43,774 nt of DNA from an uncultured Lachnoclostridium sp. (GCA_946415315.1 CAMKRZ010000025.1:1-43774), one strand, 5' to 3'. Shown: positions 15,840 to 24,335, counted from the stretch's first letter. Notes: generated by a model not told the origin, from the letters alone. Translations and numbers: made by a program.

Positions 15840-18005
15840 TTAAATCAGTTTCTTGCCGGTCAGCTTCTCATAACCTTCCAGGTAGATCGCGATGGTTTTG
15901 TCAACAACCTCCTGCGGAAGCGTCCAGTCATCGTGCGGGTTCGCCTTGAGCCAGTCACGTGCGAACTGCTTGTCGTACGAAGGCTCCGCATGGCCTACCT
16001 CGTAGGAAGCGAGCGGCCAGAAGCGGGACGAATCCGGCGTCAGCATCTCGTCGCCGACAACGATCTCACCGTTCTCATCAAGACCGAACTCAAACTTCGT
16101 GTCCGCGATAATGATGCCCTTCGTCAGAGCGTAGTCCGCGCACTTCTTGTAGAGGGCGATCGTGTAGTCGCGAAGCTTGGTCGCGTACTCAAGGCCCTTG
16201 CCCGGGTAGCGCTTCTCAAGGTACTCTACCGACTGCTCGAACGAGATGTTCTCGTCGTGATCACCGATCTCAGCCTTCGTCGAAGGCGTGTAGATCGGCT
16301 CAGGCAGCTTCTGGGACTCCAGAAGGCCCTCAGGAAGCTTGATGCCGCAGACAGTGCCATTTTCCTGATAACTCTTCCAGCCGGAGCCGGTGATGTATCC
16401 GCGGACAATGCACTCCACAGGCAGCATCTCGAGTTTCTTCACAAGCATGCTGTTGCCGTTGAAGCGATCCTGACGGAAATATTCGGGCATGTCGTTCACG
16501 TCGACAGAGATCATGTGGTTCTTCACGACATCCTTCGTAAAATCAAACCAGAACTTCGACATCTGCGTCAGCACGGTTCCCTTCTTCGTCACGATGTTGT
16601 TCAGGATGACGTCGAAGCAGCTGATGCGGTCTGTTGCAACGAGGATCATGTTCTCGCCGATGTCGTAAATCTCACGAACCTTGCCTTCCTTCACAGGGCT
16701 GTACTCTTTCACTTCCGTAGCTCCTTTCGGCTCTCTTTCGATGTAGGCGTCGCGCTCCGGTCCGACCGAAACGTAACGAATATGGCAACCGATCTCCTTC
16801 TCGATGTACTCGACGTACTTCTGCGCATTGACCGGAAGATCCTCCCAGCGACGAACGCCGCTGATGTCACACTGCCAGCCGTCCATGTACTCGATGACCG
16901 GTTTGCAGGACTCGAGAGCCGCCGGGAACGGAAAATCATCAATGATCTCGCCGTTCAGCTCATAATGCGCACAGATCGGAATGCAATCCATGTAACCCAT
17001 GACATCCATTTTCGTGAGTGCGATGTCAGTCGCGCCCTGGCACTCCACACCGTAGCGCGTTGCAACGATATCGATCGGTCCGACTCTTCTCGGACGACCG
17101 GTCTTCGCGCCGTACTCGCCGCCGGCCTCGCGAAGTTTCTCCGCCTCCTCGCCGAACCACTCACACACGAACGGGCCTTCTCCGACGCAGGTCGAGTATG
17201 CCTTGACGACACCGACCACCTCGTCGATCTTCGCGGACGGAAGTCCGGAACCGACCGGCGCGTAAGCAGCGATCGCGTTCGAGGACGTCGTGTACGGATG
17301 GATACCGTAGTCGAGGTCGCGCAGCGAACCGAGCTGAGCCTCAAAGAGGATGCTCTTGCCTTCCTTCGCAGCCTTCTTCAGGATCTTGCCCGTATCGCAG
17401 ATGAACGGACGGAATTTGGCGCCGTACTCATCAAACCATGCCTTGAGCGATTCGTAGCTGACAGGCTCTGCGCCGTACACGCCGGTGAGCGTCAGGTTCT
17501 TCCACGTCAGAAGATCCTTGATATGCTCGTCCAGTTTCTCCGGGTAGAACAGCTCGCCCGCCAGGATTGTCTTCTTCTGATATTTATCCGAATAGAAAGG
17601 CGCAATGCCCTGCTTCGTGGAACCGAATTTCTTGTCGGCAAGTCTCGCTTCCTCAAGTCCGTCGAGGAGACGATGCCACGGCAGAACCAGCGATGCACGC
17701 TCACTGATCTTCAGATTCTCAGGGGTGATCGAAACGCCCTGGCTGATGACCGTCTGCATCTCCTGGTCCAGATTCTCCAGGTCCAGTGCCACGCCGTTGC
17801 CGAGGATGTTCACGACACCCTTTCGGAAAATGCCCGACGGCAGCAGGTGAAGGGCGAATTTGCCGTACTCGTTGACTACCGTGTGACCGGCATTGCCGCC
17901 GCCCTGATAGCGGATCACGTAGTCAAAACGCTCGGTCAGAAGGTCGACCATACGGCCCTTTCCTTCATCGCCCCAGTTGATACCAACAATCGCGCAATTA
18001 CTCAT
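15840..18005 (-). CDS. PurA-PurC fusion: adenylosuccinate synthetase and SAICAR synthetase in one frame
   Basis: One 721-codon frame encodes two complete purine enzymes. Residues 1 to about 425 are adenylosuccinate synthetase (IMP + Asp + GTP): WGDEGKG at 11-17, GGGNAGHT at about 35-42, ending [11 protein letters not shown]. Residues about 432-721 are SAICAR synthetase (CAIR + Asp + ATP), starting [20 protein letters not shown] and 290 residues long, with [12 protein letters not shown] and IADTKFEFG. The linker reads PKGATE. Its DNA contains AAAGGAG (16721-16727), eight bases before a GTG at 16712. This looks like the old purC ribosome binding site and start, so free PurC may also be made. 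The start at 18005 ([17 protein letters not shown]) has GAGAGG upstream. A one-base indel near the purA end is the alternative: a TGA in another frame overlaps the GTG as GTGA. Confidence 0.9.
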   Translation of the reverse strand: MSNCAIVGINWGDEGKGRMVDLLTERFDYVIRYQGGGNAGHTVVNEYGKFALHLLPSGIFRKGVVNILGNGVALDLENLDQEMQTVISQGVSITPENLKISERASLVLPWHRLLDGLEEARLADKKFGSTKQGIAPFYSDKYQKKTILAGELFYPEKLDEHIKDLLTWKNLTLTGVYGAEPVSYESLKAWFDEYGAKFRPFICDTGKILKKAAKEGKSILFEAQLGSLRDLDYGIHPYTTSSNAIAAYAPVGSGLPSAKIDEVVGVVKAYSTCVGEGPFVCEWFGEEAEKLREAGGEYGAKTGRPRRVGPIDIVATRYGVECQGATDIALTKMDVMGYMDCIPICAHYELNGEIIDDFPFPAALESCKPVIEYMDGWQCDISGVRRWEDLPVNAQKYVEYIEKEIGCHIRYVSVGPERDAYIEREPKGATEVKEYSPVKEGKVREIYDIGENMILVATDRISCFDVILNNIVTKKGTVLTQMSKFWFDFTKDVVKNHMISVDVNDMPEYFRQDRFNGNSMLVKKLEMLPVECIVRGYITGSGWKSYQENGTVCGIKLPEGLLESQKLPEPIYTPSTKAEIGDHDENISFEQSVEYLEKRYPGKGLEYATKLRDYTIALYKKCADYALTKGIIIADTKFEFGLDENGEIVVGDEMLTPDSSRFWPLASYEVGHAEPSYDKQFARDWLKANPHDDWTLPQEVVDKTIAIYLEGYEKLTGKKLI

Positions 18006-18046
18006 AAAATCAACCTCTCTTTGGTTGGAATAAAAACCCACGATAT

Positions 18047-18075
18047 AATATACAAATTTTCCCGTGAGATTACAA
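18047..18075 (-). promoter_or_regulatory. Promoter of the purine block
   Basis: On the minus strand, TTGTAA (18075-18070) and TATATT (18052-18047) are separated by 17 bp, about 40-70 bp upstream of the purA-purC start. The AT-rich surroundings fit a sigma-A promoter. No purine riboswitch or PurR box was recognised in the leader. Confidence 0.6.
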
Positions 18076-18107
18076 CAAAAAACTGTCCTGAAAAATAAAT
18101 TTCTTCG

Positions 18108-18138
18108 AAATAAATAAGACGGCGGCCGAATAGCCGCC
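18108..18138 (-). terminator. Probable terminator of the LRR gene unit
   Basis: GGCGGC (18121-18126) pairs with GCCGCC (18133-18138). On the minus strand the hairpin is followed by GTCTTATTTATTT. It separates the leucine-rich-repeat gene from the purine promoter, although it lies about 250 bp beyond the LRR stop. Confidence 0.5.
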
Positions 18139-18260
18139 GAAATATGTAAAACCATACAAAAACGATGGTTGAAGCTTGTGCAGCAAGACACCTTGAATCG
18201 GGCTGTAATGGCACCACATCAGGATAAAAGCAATAAAAAGCGAAAGGAGAAAAAGTCACC

Positions 18261-18427
18261 ATGATCATCACAAAAACGGACACGCGATTGCCAAACCGGT
18301 CAATCCGAACGTGTCCGCTGTCGACTCAATCCGGGGAATGCTCAAGGGGCTCTCTCTGGATCTTCTCCGTTTCTTCCCGGTCAGCATAGCGAGTTATTCT
18401 CTTTCCCTGAATGCAACAAGATTGTAA
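18261..18427 (+). pseudogene. Remnant of a Phd/YefM-like antitoxin gene
   Basis: AAAGGAG followed by ATG at 18261 starts MIIT. In the frame shifted by one base it continues KNGHAIAKPVNPNVSAVDSI and RGMLKGLSLDLLRF, then unrelated sequence to TAA at 18425-18427. The KNGxxIAK opening and the RGMLKG segment resemble small Phd/AbrB-like antitoxins. One extra base in the A5 run at 18272-18276 would restore the frame, but the C-terminal toxin-binding tail is missing. It is the only plus-strand coding trace in this part, overlaps the tail of the LRR gene by about 34 bp, and has no toxin gene beside it. Confidence 0.45.
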
Positions 18428-19437
18428 GAATTCTCGAAACTATTGTAGCGTTCCGCGTAGCGCTGCGCCTCACTGCCCTTTCTGCCGATCAGGATAACCT
18501 GCGGATCACGCCGCGATTGGTCGATCGCTTCCGGATCATAATTGAGGTAATTTCTGCGACAGCCGAACGCCCATCTTCCGATACTCGTAACACTGTCCGG
18601 AATTATTACCTCCCGCAAAAAATAGCATGCTCCGAACGCCCATTCCTCAATAATCTTTACACCCTCGGGTATCACAATCTGATTCAGGCTGCACTCGTAA
18701 AATGCTTCCTCCTCTATGACCGTAACGCTTGCCGGGAGAACCACCTTTCTGACAATCGTCTCATAGAACGCATGCCAGCCGATTCTGCTGACACCGTCCG
18801 GGATCACAAGCTCTTCCACATCGGCATCACAACAAAACTTCACCAATGTTCCGTCGTCTATGATGAGTATTGGTGCCTCAGCCCACCGTCTGATATTCCT
18901 GACGGCCGATCTCAGCTCGCTTTTGTATCGTTCGCCCTCCTCATACTCATGCACGACGCATTTGCCTTCCCGAACAGCGTCCGTAAGAATTGCGTAGGTA
19001 TCCTCAATCTGTTCTTCCTGAACAACCGGCACATCAACGATACTCACCTTCTCTACTCCCGGGCAGATTGCCTCCTTCTGGAACAACGCTGCCGGAACCG
19101 AATAGAGAATGCTCTTCTGCCCCTGATAGAATTCCCGAAGTGCACCAGGGTGCTCTTCCCACAGTACAAGTCGGCCTTCCTCGACATCCGCAAGCACGCC
19201 TGACCGCTTTTGCTTTGACGGAGCGACAAAAAGAATCGCAAAATAGGGGTCGATGAATGCATATAGCTGTTCATCAACGCCGAGCCGGAACCATTTCTCT
19301 CCGGCTTCCATCCTCTCAATATACAGAAAATCGTGGTCTGCTTTAGCCTGGGCTATGATCGTTTCATACGCTTCATTCTTCTGTTCTGTCTTTGCGCACG
19401 GATCCCGCACGATAGCGAGGCACTCTTCTATCGTCAT
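18394..19437 (-). CDS. BspA-type leucine-rich-repeat protein (LRR_5)
   Basis: A 347-residue protein. The first 190 residues are unrecognised. The C-terminal 140 contain BspA/TpLRR-type repeats: PDGVSRIGWHAFY, PASVTVIEEEAFYEC, PEGVKIIEEWAFGAC and PDSVTSIGRWAFGC, each of about 22-23 residues with the LPxSVxxIGxxAF pattern. LRR_5 proteins are usually surface adhesins, but no signal peptide is visible and the N terminus (MTIEECLAIVRDPCAKTEQK) is soluble, so this one is probably intracellular. GGGGAG lies upstream of the ATG at 19437. The gap before it, 19438-19500, has only a GC-rich hairpin. Confidence 0.78.
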   Translation of the reverse strand: MTIEECLAIVRDPCAKTEQKNEAYETIIAQAKADHDFLYIERMEAGEKWFRLGVDEQLYAFIDPYFAILFVAPSKQKRSGVLADVEEGRLVLWEEHPGALREFYQGQKSILYSVPAALFQKEAICPGVEKVSIVDVPVVQEEQIEDTYAILTDAVREGKCVVHEYEEGERYKSELRSAVRNIRRWAEAPILIIDDGTLVKFCCDADVEELVIPDGVSRIGWHAFYETIVRKVVLPASVTVIEEEAFYECSLNQIVIPEGVKIIEEWAFGACYFLREVIIPDSVTSIGRWAFGCRRNYLNYDPEAIDQSRRDPQVILIGRKGSEAQRYAERYNSFENSYNLVAFRERE

Positions 19438-19500
19438 AGGTACGCTCCCCTCAATTCTTTCTCCGGGAAAATGCCGGGCCGGCCGCAGCCGGTGTTTCCG

Positions 19501-21390
19501 TTACGTCGTAATCGCTTCCTTGATCACTGCGAGCTCCTCGTCGGAGCGGTCCTGGATCCGACCCTCCTCATCCACTTTCTTGAACTGCGTGTTATACAGC
19601 TCGGTATAGACGCCGCCGAGTTTGACAAGGTCGCGGTGCTGGCCGCGCTCGACGATCGCGCCGTCCTTCACAACAAGGATCTCATCGGCCGCAAGGATGG
19701 TCGAGAGACGATGCGCGATCAGGATGCTTGTGCGCTCTGCGATGATCGGATCGATGGCCTCCTGGATCTTGCTCTCCGAGATGGAGTCAAGCGCCGAGGT
19801 TGCCTCGTCGAAGATCAGAAGTGCCGGGTTCTTGAGGAGTACTCGCGCGATGGAAATACGCTGCTTCTCACCGCCTGATAGCTTCAGTCCGCGGTTGCCG
19901 ACCATCGTATCGAGACCGGTCTCCTGCGCTTCAATGAAGTCGTAAATGTTGGCCTTTTTGCAGGCTTCGATCATCTCCTCCTCAGTCGCGTCCTCCTTCG
20001 CATAAAGAAGGTTCTCCCGGATCGTGCCGTTGAACAGGTATGTCTCCTGCGAGACAACGCCGACATTTTTCCGAAGGAAACCGAGGTCGAGTTTCTTCAC
20101 GTTGACGCCGTCAAACAAAACCTCGCCCTCCTGCACATCATACAGGCGCGGGATCAGGTTGATGATCGTGCTCTTGCCCGAACCGGAAGGACCGACGATC
20201 GCGATACTTCGCCCGCTCTTCAGCGTGAAACAGACGTCATGCAGGATCTGCCGCTCCGGTTCATACGAAAAATCAACATGATCGAACGTGATCTCACCGT
20301 GTGCCTCCGAAGGAGTGATCGCATCGGGAGCATTTTCAATCTCGATCGGCATATCAAAGTATTCGAAAATACGCGTGAACAGCGCCATTGAACGCATCCA
20401 GTCGACCTGGATATTCAGCAGGTTGTTGACCGGCATGTACGTGCGTCCCAACAGCGCGACAAGCACGGTGATATCACCGGGCGTGAGGGAGCTGTCATAC
20501 TTCATGATCAGGATACCGCCGACCAGATAGAGAAGCATCGGGCCGATGTTGGTTACGGTGTTCAGCACCACGAAGAACCAGCGGCCGGCCATGCGCTCGC
20601 GGATATTCAGGTGGATCATACGGTTGTTGGCATCCTTGTAGCGGCCGTATTCTTTCTCTTCCTTGCCGAAAAGCTTGACCAGCAACTGTCCGCTCACCGA
20701 CATCGTCTCGTTGAGAATGCCGTTGATCTCATCGTTGCAGGCCTGCGCCTCGCCCGTCAGCTTCCATCTCGTCTTACCGGCTTTTCTCGTTGGAAAAACA
20801 AAGAGCGGAATGACACAGATGCCAAGCACGGCAAGGATCCAGTTTTTCTGGAACATCATCACGAGCGCGACCACAAGCGTGATGGAGTTCGAGAGAATGT
20901 TCCGGAACGTGTTCGTGATAACCGACTCCACGCCCGAGATATCGCTCGTCATTCGCGTGATGATATCTCCCTGGTTATTGGACGTAAAGAAACGCTGCGA
21001 CATACGCTGCAAATGCGAAAACATCTGATTGCGCATGTCATACGTGATATGCTGCGCGATCCACGTGTTGACGTACGCCTCCACCACACCGATCAGATTG
21101 GACGCAAGCGTCAGCCCGAACGAAGCCAGGATAAAGATGATCAACAGCTTCATGTTGCGGCCGATGATACCTTCATCGAGAATTTTACCGGTCAGGACTG
21201 CAGGATACAGAGACATCGTCGACGAGATCGCGATGCACACCAGCACGACTGCCAGCTGTTTCCAATACGGTTTGAGATAGGAAAAAACCCTTTTCAGCAA
21301 AGCTTTCGTGATCTTCGGCTGATTCGCCTTCTCCTCCTCCGTCATAAAGCCCCTGGCAAAGGGGCCTCCCATTCTTCCTCCGGGCGGCAT
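19501..21390 (-). CDS. ABC exporter half-transporter (permease-ATPase fusion)
   Basis: A 629-residue type IV ABC exporter. The N-terminal membrane domain has six predicted helices between about residues 42 and 320 (for example QLAVVLVCIAISSTMSLYP and LLIIFILASFGLTLASNLIG). The ATPase domain has Walker A GPSGSGKST at about 400-408, the Q-loop in VVSQETYLFNG, signature LSGGEKQR, Walker B ALLIFDEATSALD and the switch His in IAHRLS. Such half-transporters export drugs, lipids or peptides as dimers, often as heterodimers from adjacent genes. No partner lies next to it, so it may be a homodimer. GAGGG precedes the ATG at 21390. Confidence 0.93.
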   Translation of the reverse strand: MPPGGRMGGPFARGFMTEEEKANQPKITKALLKRVFSYLKPYWKQLAVVLVCIAISSTMSLYPAVLTGKILDEGIIGRNMKLLIIFILASFGLTLASNLIGVVEAYVNTWIAQHITYDMRNQMFSHLQRMSQRFFTSNNQGDIITRMTSDISGVESVITNTFRNILSNSITLVVALVMMFQKNWILAVLGICVIPLFVFPTRKAGKTRWKLTGEAQACNDEINGILNETMSVSGQLLVKLFGKEEKEYGRYKDANNRMIHLNIRERMAGRWFFVVLNTVTNIGPMLLYLVGGILIMKYDSSLTPGDITVLVALLGRTYMPVNNLLNIQVDWMRSMALFTRIFEYFDMPIEIENAPDAITPSEAHGEITFDHVDFSYEPERQILHDVCFTLKSGRSIAIVGPSGSGKSTIINLIPRLYDVQEGEVLFDGVNVKKLDLGFLRKNVGVVSQETYLFNGTIRENLLYAKEDATEEEMIEACKKANIYDFIEAQETGLDTMVGNRGLKLSGGEKQRISIARVLLKNPALLIFDEATSALDSISESKIQEAIDPIIAERTSILIAHRLSTILAADEILVVKDGAIVERGQHRDLVKLGGVYTELYNTQFKKVDEEGRIQDRSDEELAVIKEAITT

Positions 21391-21698
21391 AGGTTCCCTC
21401 TTTCTGTTCTACGCTCGTAGAACCTTGTATTTTCGGATTTTCTTCATATTGCAAACTCTCTTGCACCAGCCTGCGCAAAAGAACGCTTGCCTTACTTCCC
21501 CGGCCAGGATCCGGTGTCTCCGCAGCACCCGTATCGACGGAAAACATCTCATCGGCGGCACGAACAACCGGTCTTTCCGTCGCTCATTATACCACGAGAT
21601 CAAATTCCACTACAATGAAGAATCTTAAAAAACGTCAATCAAATATTACGAAGAAATTCCATTGTTTGTTTCCAAATTGTTTACAAATTGTTAGTTTC

Positions 21699-21733
21699 TT
21701 CGACAAACTCTGCTAATATTTGTACGATATACT
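21699..21733 (+). promoter_or_regulatory. Spo0A-box-like promoter, copy 1
   Basis: TTCGACA at 21699-21705 is the reverse complement of the 0A box core TGTCGAA. TATACT lies at 21728-21733, 22 bp after TCGACA. A Spo0A box overlapping a -35-like hexamer placed 22 bp from the -10 is the known arrangement of the Spo0A-activated spoIIG promoter. Confidence 0.5.
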
Positions 21734-21739
21734 TCAGTC

Positions 21740-21856
21740 AGAAGCAAAGGGAAAGACAAAAGCTTCCACCAAAAAAGCCTATTCATATTTTTCATATAAT
21801 ATCAGCCCGGTAAGCCAAAACTTACTCGGGCTTCTCCTCTTTTCTGGGGTAGTTTT
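21740..21856 (+). ncRNA. Putative small RNA, copy 1
   Basis: Predicted from the promoter above; ends are approximate. The RNA would contain an imperfect hairpin (GCCCGGTAAG, loop CCAAAA, CTTACTCGGGC) followed by the C/U-rich stretch CTTCTCCTCTTT, which is complementary to AGGAG-type ribosome binding sites. No ATG follows the AAAGGG-like sequence near the 5' end, so it is probably non-coding. No terminator directly follows this copy, and transcripts may read into copy 2. Confidence 0.5.
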
Positions 21857-22062
21857 CTCAGGCGTGCTTTGCAGCCCCCGGCAAGCCCTGACGCATTCCG
21901 CCGGCACTGCAGCGCACGGCAGCAACGGTCTGCATTTGTTACCGATCCGTTTCCGGATTTCCGATCCCGGACAGGACCATTCCCGACATCGCCGGCACGG
22001 TTCGGAAATAAAGTTTTTGTTCTCATTTGTTTTCAAATTGCGAAGAGAAATAATTTGAATTA

Positions 22063-22236
22063 TTTACAAAATGTTGTTTTTTTCGACAAACTCTGCTCAT
22101 ATTTGTACGATATAATGCAGTCAGAAACAAAGGAAAGCAAAACTTCTTCATAACAAAGCCTATTCATATTTTTCATATAATATCAGCCCGGTAAGCCAAA
22201 ACTTACTCGGGCTTCTCCTCTTTCTTGGGGTATTTT
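22063..22236 (+). repeat. Long direct repeat, copy 2 (small RNA unit)
   Basis: Second copy of the 21680-21856 unit, 383 bp downstream in the same direction. The 68-bp identical core is 22157-22224. Identity fades at both ends, upstream of TTTACAAA and after the TATTTTTC segment. Confidence 0.85.
22083..22117 (+). promoter_or_regulatory. Spo0A-box-like promoter, copy 2
   Basis: TTCGACA at 22083-22089 lies in a context whose reverse complement reads TTTGTCGAAAAA, close to the full 0A box consensus. A perfect TATAAT is at 22112-22117. The spacing between TCGACA and TATAAT is again 22 bp, as in copy 1. Conservation of box, spacing and -10 in both copies argues that they are functional. Confidence 0.55.
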
Positions 22237-22289
22237 TCGAACAGTAAAAAACGCATTTGACATGTGACCGTGTCAAATGCGTTTTCTGT
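22124..22289 (+). ncRNA. Putative small RNA, copy 2
   Basis: A transcript from the TATAAT at 22112 would be about 160 nt and end at the strong hairpin 22248-22285. It carries the same GCCCGGTAAG/CTTACTCGGGC hairpin and CTTCTCCTCTTTC stretch as copy 1. An AAAGGAAAG sequence near its start is not followed by a usable start codon. I infer a base-pairing regulator that could mask ribosome binding sites. I do not recognise an established family. Confidence 0.55.
22248..22289. terminator. Strong bidirectional terminator
   Basis: A 15-bp perfect stem, AAAACGCATTTGACA (22248-22262) with TGTCAAATGCGTTTT (22271-22285), around an 8-nt loop. T-rich flanks in both directions let it end the small RNA on the plus strand and the HgdB-like gene (stop at 22320) on the minus strand. 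Confidence 0.9.
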
Positions 22290-22319
22290 TTACATATCTG
22301 TTTTTTTCGCTCCGCCTTC

Positions 22320-23531
22320 TCACTTCGGCAGTTTCTGGTCGATCAGCATGCTGATCCGGTTAAAGTAATTTAGTTTCAGTCCGGAGGAGTCCGTCTCCAC
22401 TACGACGATTGCTGCCTTCGGGAACGCGCGCCGCAGGTTCGGATAGACACCTCGACCGGCGCACACGTTGGCCATGCAGCCAAACGGCGCGATACAGAGG
22501 ATCTTGCGCACGCCGTGGCGGATGTAATCGATGGTCTCCGCGCCGAGGAGCCAGCCGTCACCGACTGTAAGGTTGTGCGACACAAGCTCGCGGGAGTTTT
22601 TGTCCATCGTTTTGTACCGGCTCAGGCAGTGGAAGCCGTTTCTTCGCAGCGCGAGGATCATATCGTCCTGCACGTGCATCATCAGACGCTTCACAGCCTC
22701 GAAGCCGACGCGCTCCGCGTTCCAAACCTTCGGCTTGTGCGAATCAATATAGTAGAGACCGTACCATGATGCTCCGTTCACATGCGCCTCGCAGCCCTGT
22801 TTCTCGATGTAGTCAATGACATTCCAGTTGCCGAGCGCACAGTATTTTACGTAAAATTCTGCCGCGAGCCCGATGACCTGCCTCTTCTCGTCCCTGCGCG
22901 GGATCTCACGGAACGACTTCGCCATGCGCTCGAAGTTCTTCTTCATATGATGAAGCGTCAGATGCCTTCCGAGGCGAAGGTCCGTCGACAGCTCCTTCAT
23001 CCAGCGCTTGCAGAGCGCATCGGTTTCACCCTTGTTCACCTCGTACGGGCGCGTCTGGTTTGTGAGCAGCAGCAAAATGTCGCCGTAGAAAAGCCCGAAC
23101 AGCCCGCGGATTGCCGTGTCGACAGTGATCGGGAACGAAATCTCGTCGCAAACATGGCGCACATTGATCGTCATCACGCGCACATCCTCAAAATGTGAAT
23201 TGCGCAGCGATCGCTGCATGAGCCCGATGTAGCACGCGCCGCGGCACGCGTCGCCGGCTGTAGGCATCAGAATGAACGTCTTCTTCGGGTCGTATTTGCC
23301 GCTCTGAAGCGCCTTCACCACCTGCCCCGTCATCAGCACGAACGGATAGCAGATGTCGTAGTTCACATACTTGAGTCCCTCCTCCCGCACGAGGAACTCA
23401 TCGTCGTCCTCGAGCGGAACACACTTATATCCCTTGCTCCAGAACATAAACCGCAGCAGCGGAAAATGCATGTCGAGCGTCGCCGGGATTAGGATCGTGT
23501 TCTCCTCCCGGTTGCTTTTGATCTTGTACAT
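22320..23531 (-). CDS. 2-hydroxyacyl-CoA dehydratase-type (HgdB/DUF2229-like) cysteine protein
   Basis: A 403-residue protein resembling the C-terminal HgdB-like part of large activator-dehydratase polyproteins. IPATLDMHFPLLRFMFWSKG opens the domain. Cysteines occur in VNYDICYPFV, AGDACRGACYIGL and APFGCMANVCAGRG, the last followed by AIVVVETDSSGLKLNYFNRI, typical of this family. They probably ligate a [4Fe-4S] cluster. Related dehydratases use radical chemistry after ATP-driven electron transfer from an activase. Here no BadF/BcrA-type activase is adjacent. I start at ATG 23531 with GGGGG five bases upstream; ATG 23543 is the alternative. It is transcribed divergently from upp. Confidence 0.72.
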   Translation of the reverse strand: MYKIKSNREENTILIPATLDMHFPLLRFMFWSKGYKCVPLEDDDEFLVREEGLKYVNYDICYPFVLMTGQVVKALQSGKYDPKKTFILMPTAGDACRGACYIGLMQRSLRNSHFEDVRVMTINVRHVCDEISFPITVDTAIRGLFGLFYGDILLLLTNQTRPYEVNKGETDALCKRWMKELSTDLRLGRHLTLHHMKKNFERMAKSFREIPRRDEKRQVIGLAAEFYVKYCALGNWNVIDYIEKQGCEAHVNGASWYGLYYIDSHKPKVWNAERVGFEAVKRLMMHVQDDMILALRRNGFHCLSRYKTMDKNSRELVSHNLTVGDGWLLGAETIDYIRHGVRKILCIAPFGCMANVCAGRGVYPNLRRAFPKAAIVVVETDSSGLKLNYFNRISMLIDQKLPK

Positions 23532-23579
23532 ACTAACCCCCATGACCGCCGCCCGTCCCCGTCGCGGCTTTGTCCTATT

Positions 23580-23608
23580 ATCATAGCCTTTGCCGGCAGA
23601 AAAGTCAA
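23580..23608 (-). promoter_or_regulatory. Promoter of the HgdB-like gene
   Basis: On the minus strand, TTGACT (23608-23603) and TATGAT (23585-23580) are spaced by 17 bp. This sigma-A promoter lies back to back with the upp promoter, with 18 bp between the two -35 hexamers. Confidence 0.75.
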
Positions 23609-23626
23609 ATGAAGACGTGTTTGCTT

Positions 23627-23655
23627 TTGACTTTTCGACTCCCCGGTAGTATAAT
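23627..23655 (+). promoter_or_regulatory. Promoter of upp
   Basis: TTGACT (23627-23632) and a perfect TATAAT (23650-23655) with 17 bp between them, about 50 bp upstream of the upp start. No PyrR-type attenuator was recognised in the short leader. Confidence 0.85.
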
Positions 23656-23705
23656 GATCAAGGTGCGAACAACCGCGCTGACATGTGAATCAGGAGGGCG
23701 TATAA

Positions 23706-24335
23706 ATGGGTAAAGTAGTGATAATGGACCATCCGTTGCTGCAGCACAAGATCGGCATCATGCGGATGAAAGAAACGTCAACGAAGGATTTTCGCGACCT
23801 GGTCAACGAAGTCGCAATGCTGATATACTACGAGGCAAGCCGTGATCTTCCGCTCGCGGACAAAGAGATCGAGACGCCTCTGTGCAAGACGACAGTGAAG
23901 GAGATCGCGGGCAAAAAGCTCTGCGTCGTTCCGATCCTGCGCGCCGGCATCGGTCTGTGCGACGGTATTCTCCGCATGAACCCGAACGCGAAGGTCGGCC
24001 ACATCGGTCTCTACCGCGACGAGCAGACGCTCGAGCCTCACGAATACTTCTGCAAGATGCCGCACGACGCCGCGGACCGCGACATTTTCGTCGTCGATCC
24101 GATGCTCGCAACCGGCGGTTCCGCAATCGCCGCGATCGACATGCTTCAGAAGCGCGGGATCAAGCGCATCCGTTTCCTGTGCCTGATCGCTGCTCCGGAA
24201 GGCCTTGCCGCTCTGCAGAAGGCTCATCCCGAGGTTGATGTTTACATCGGTGCAATGGACGAGTGCCTGAACGAGAACGGTTACATTCTCCCGGGTCTCG
24301 GCGACGCCGGCGACAGAATCTTCGGCACGAAGTAA
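23706..24335 (+). CDS. upp: Uracil phosphoribosyltransferase
   Basis: Upp makes UMP from uracil and PRPP in pyrimidine salvage. The 209-residue protein is full length. [10 protein letters not shown] (about 79-88) and the PRPP-binding loop [14 protein letters not shown] are family hallmarks, and the C-terminal [18 protein letters not shown] is the uracil-binding hood. AGGAGG lies eight bases upstream of ATG 23706. It stands alone on the plus strand between its own promoter and a strong terminator. Confidence 0.97.
   Translation: MGKVVIMDHPLLQHKIGIMRMKETSTKDFRDLVNEVAMLIYYEASRDLPLADKEIETPLCKTTVKEIAGKKLCVVPILRAGIGLCDGILRMNPNAKVGHIGLYRDEQTLEPHEYFCKMPHDAADRDIFVVDPMLATGGSAIAAIDMLQKRGIKRIRFLCLIAAPEGLAALQKAHPEVDVYIGAMDECLNENGYILPGLGDAGDRIFGTK

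Larger units (their letters stand above)
21680..21856 (+). repeat. Long direct repeat, copy 1 (small RNA unit)
   Basis: This 177-bp stretch recurs at 22063-22236. A 68-bp core (21775-21842) is identical in both. The two copies share the promoter region, hairpin and C/U-rich tail but differ in the linker between promoter and core, so the duplication is not recent or selection keeps the core. The GC-rich 200 bp between the copies shows no gene. Confidence 0.85.

Noticed and set aside
15789-18098. Long open frame (769 codons) on the plus strand opposite purA-purC
   Set aside because: It lies exactly antisense to two complete, well recognised enzymes, and its protein shows no family features. 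Such frames arise from codon bias.
18006-18260. Possible purine riboswitch or PurR box upstream of the purine block
   Set aside because: I could not find the three-way-junction consensus of the purine aptamer or a CCGAAC-type PurR box; only a promoter and a terminator hairpin are supported.
21860-22015. GC-rich stretch between the two small RNA copies, considered as a gene
   Set aside because: Frames are short, lack a ribosome binding site and have no family character. It may be the tail of the copy 1 transcript or filler.
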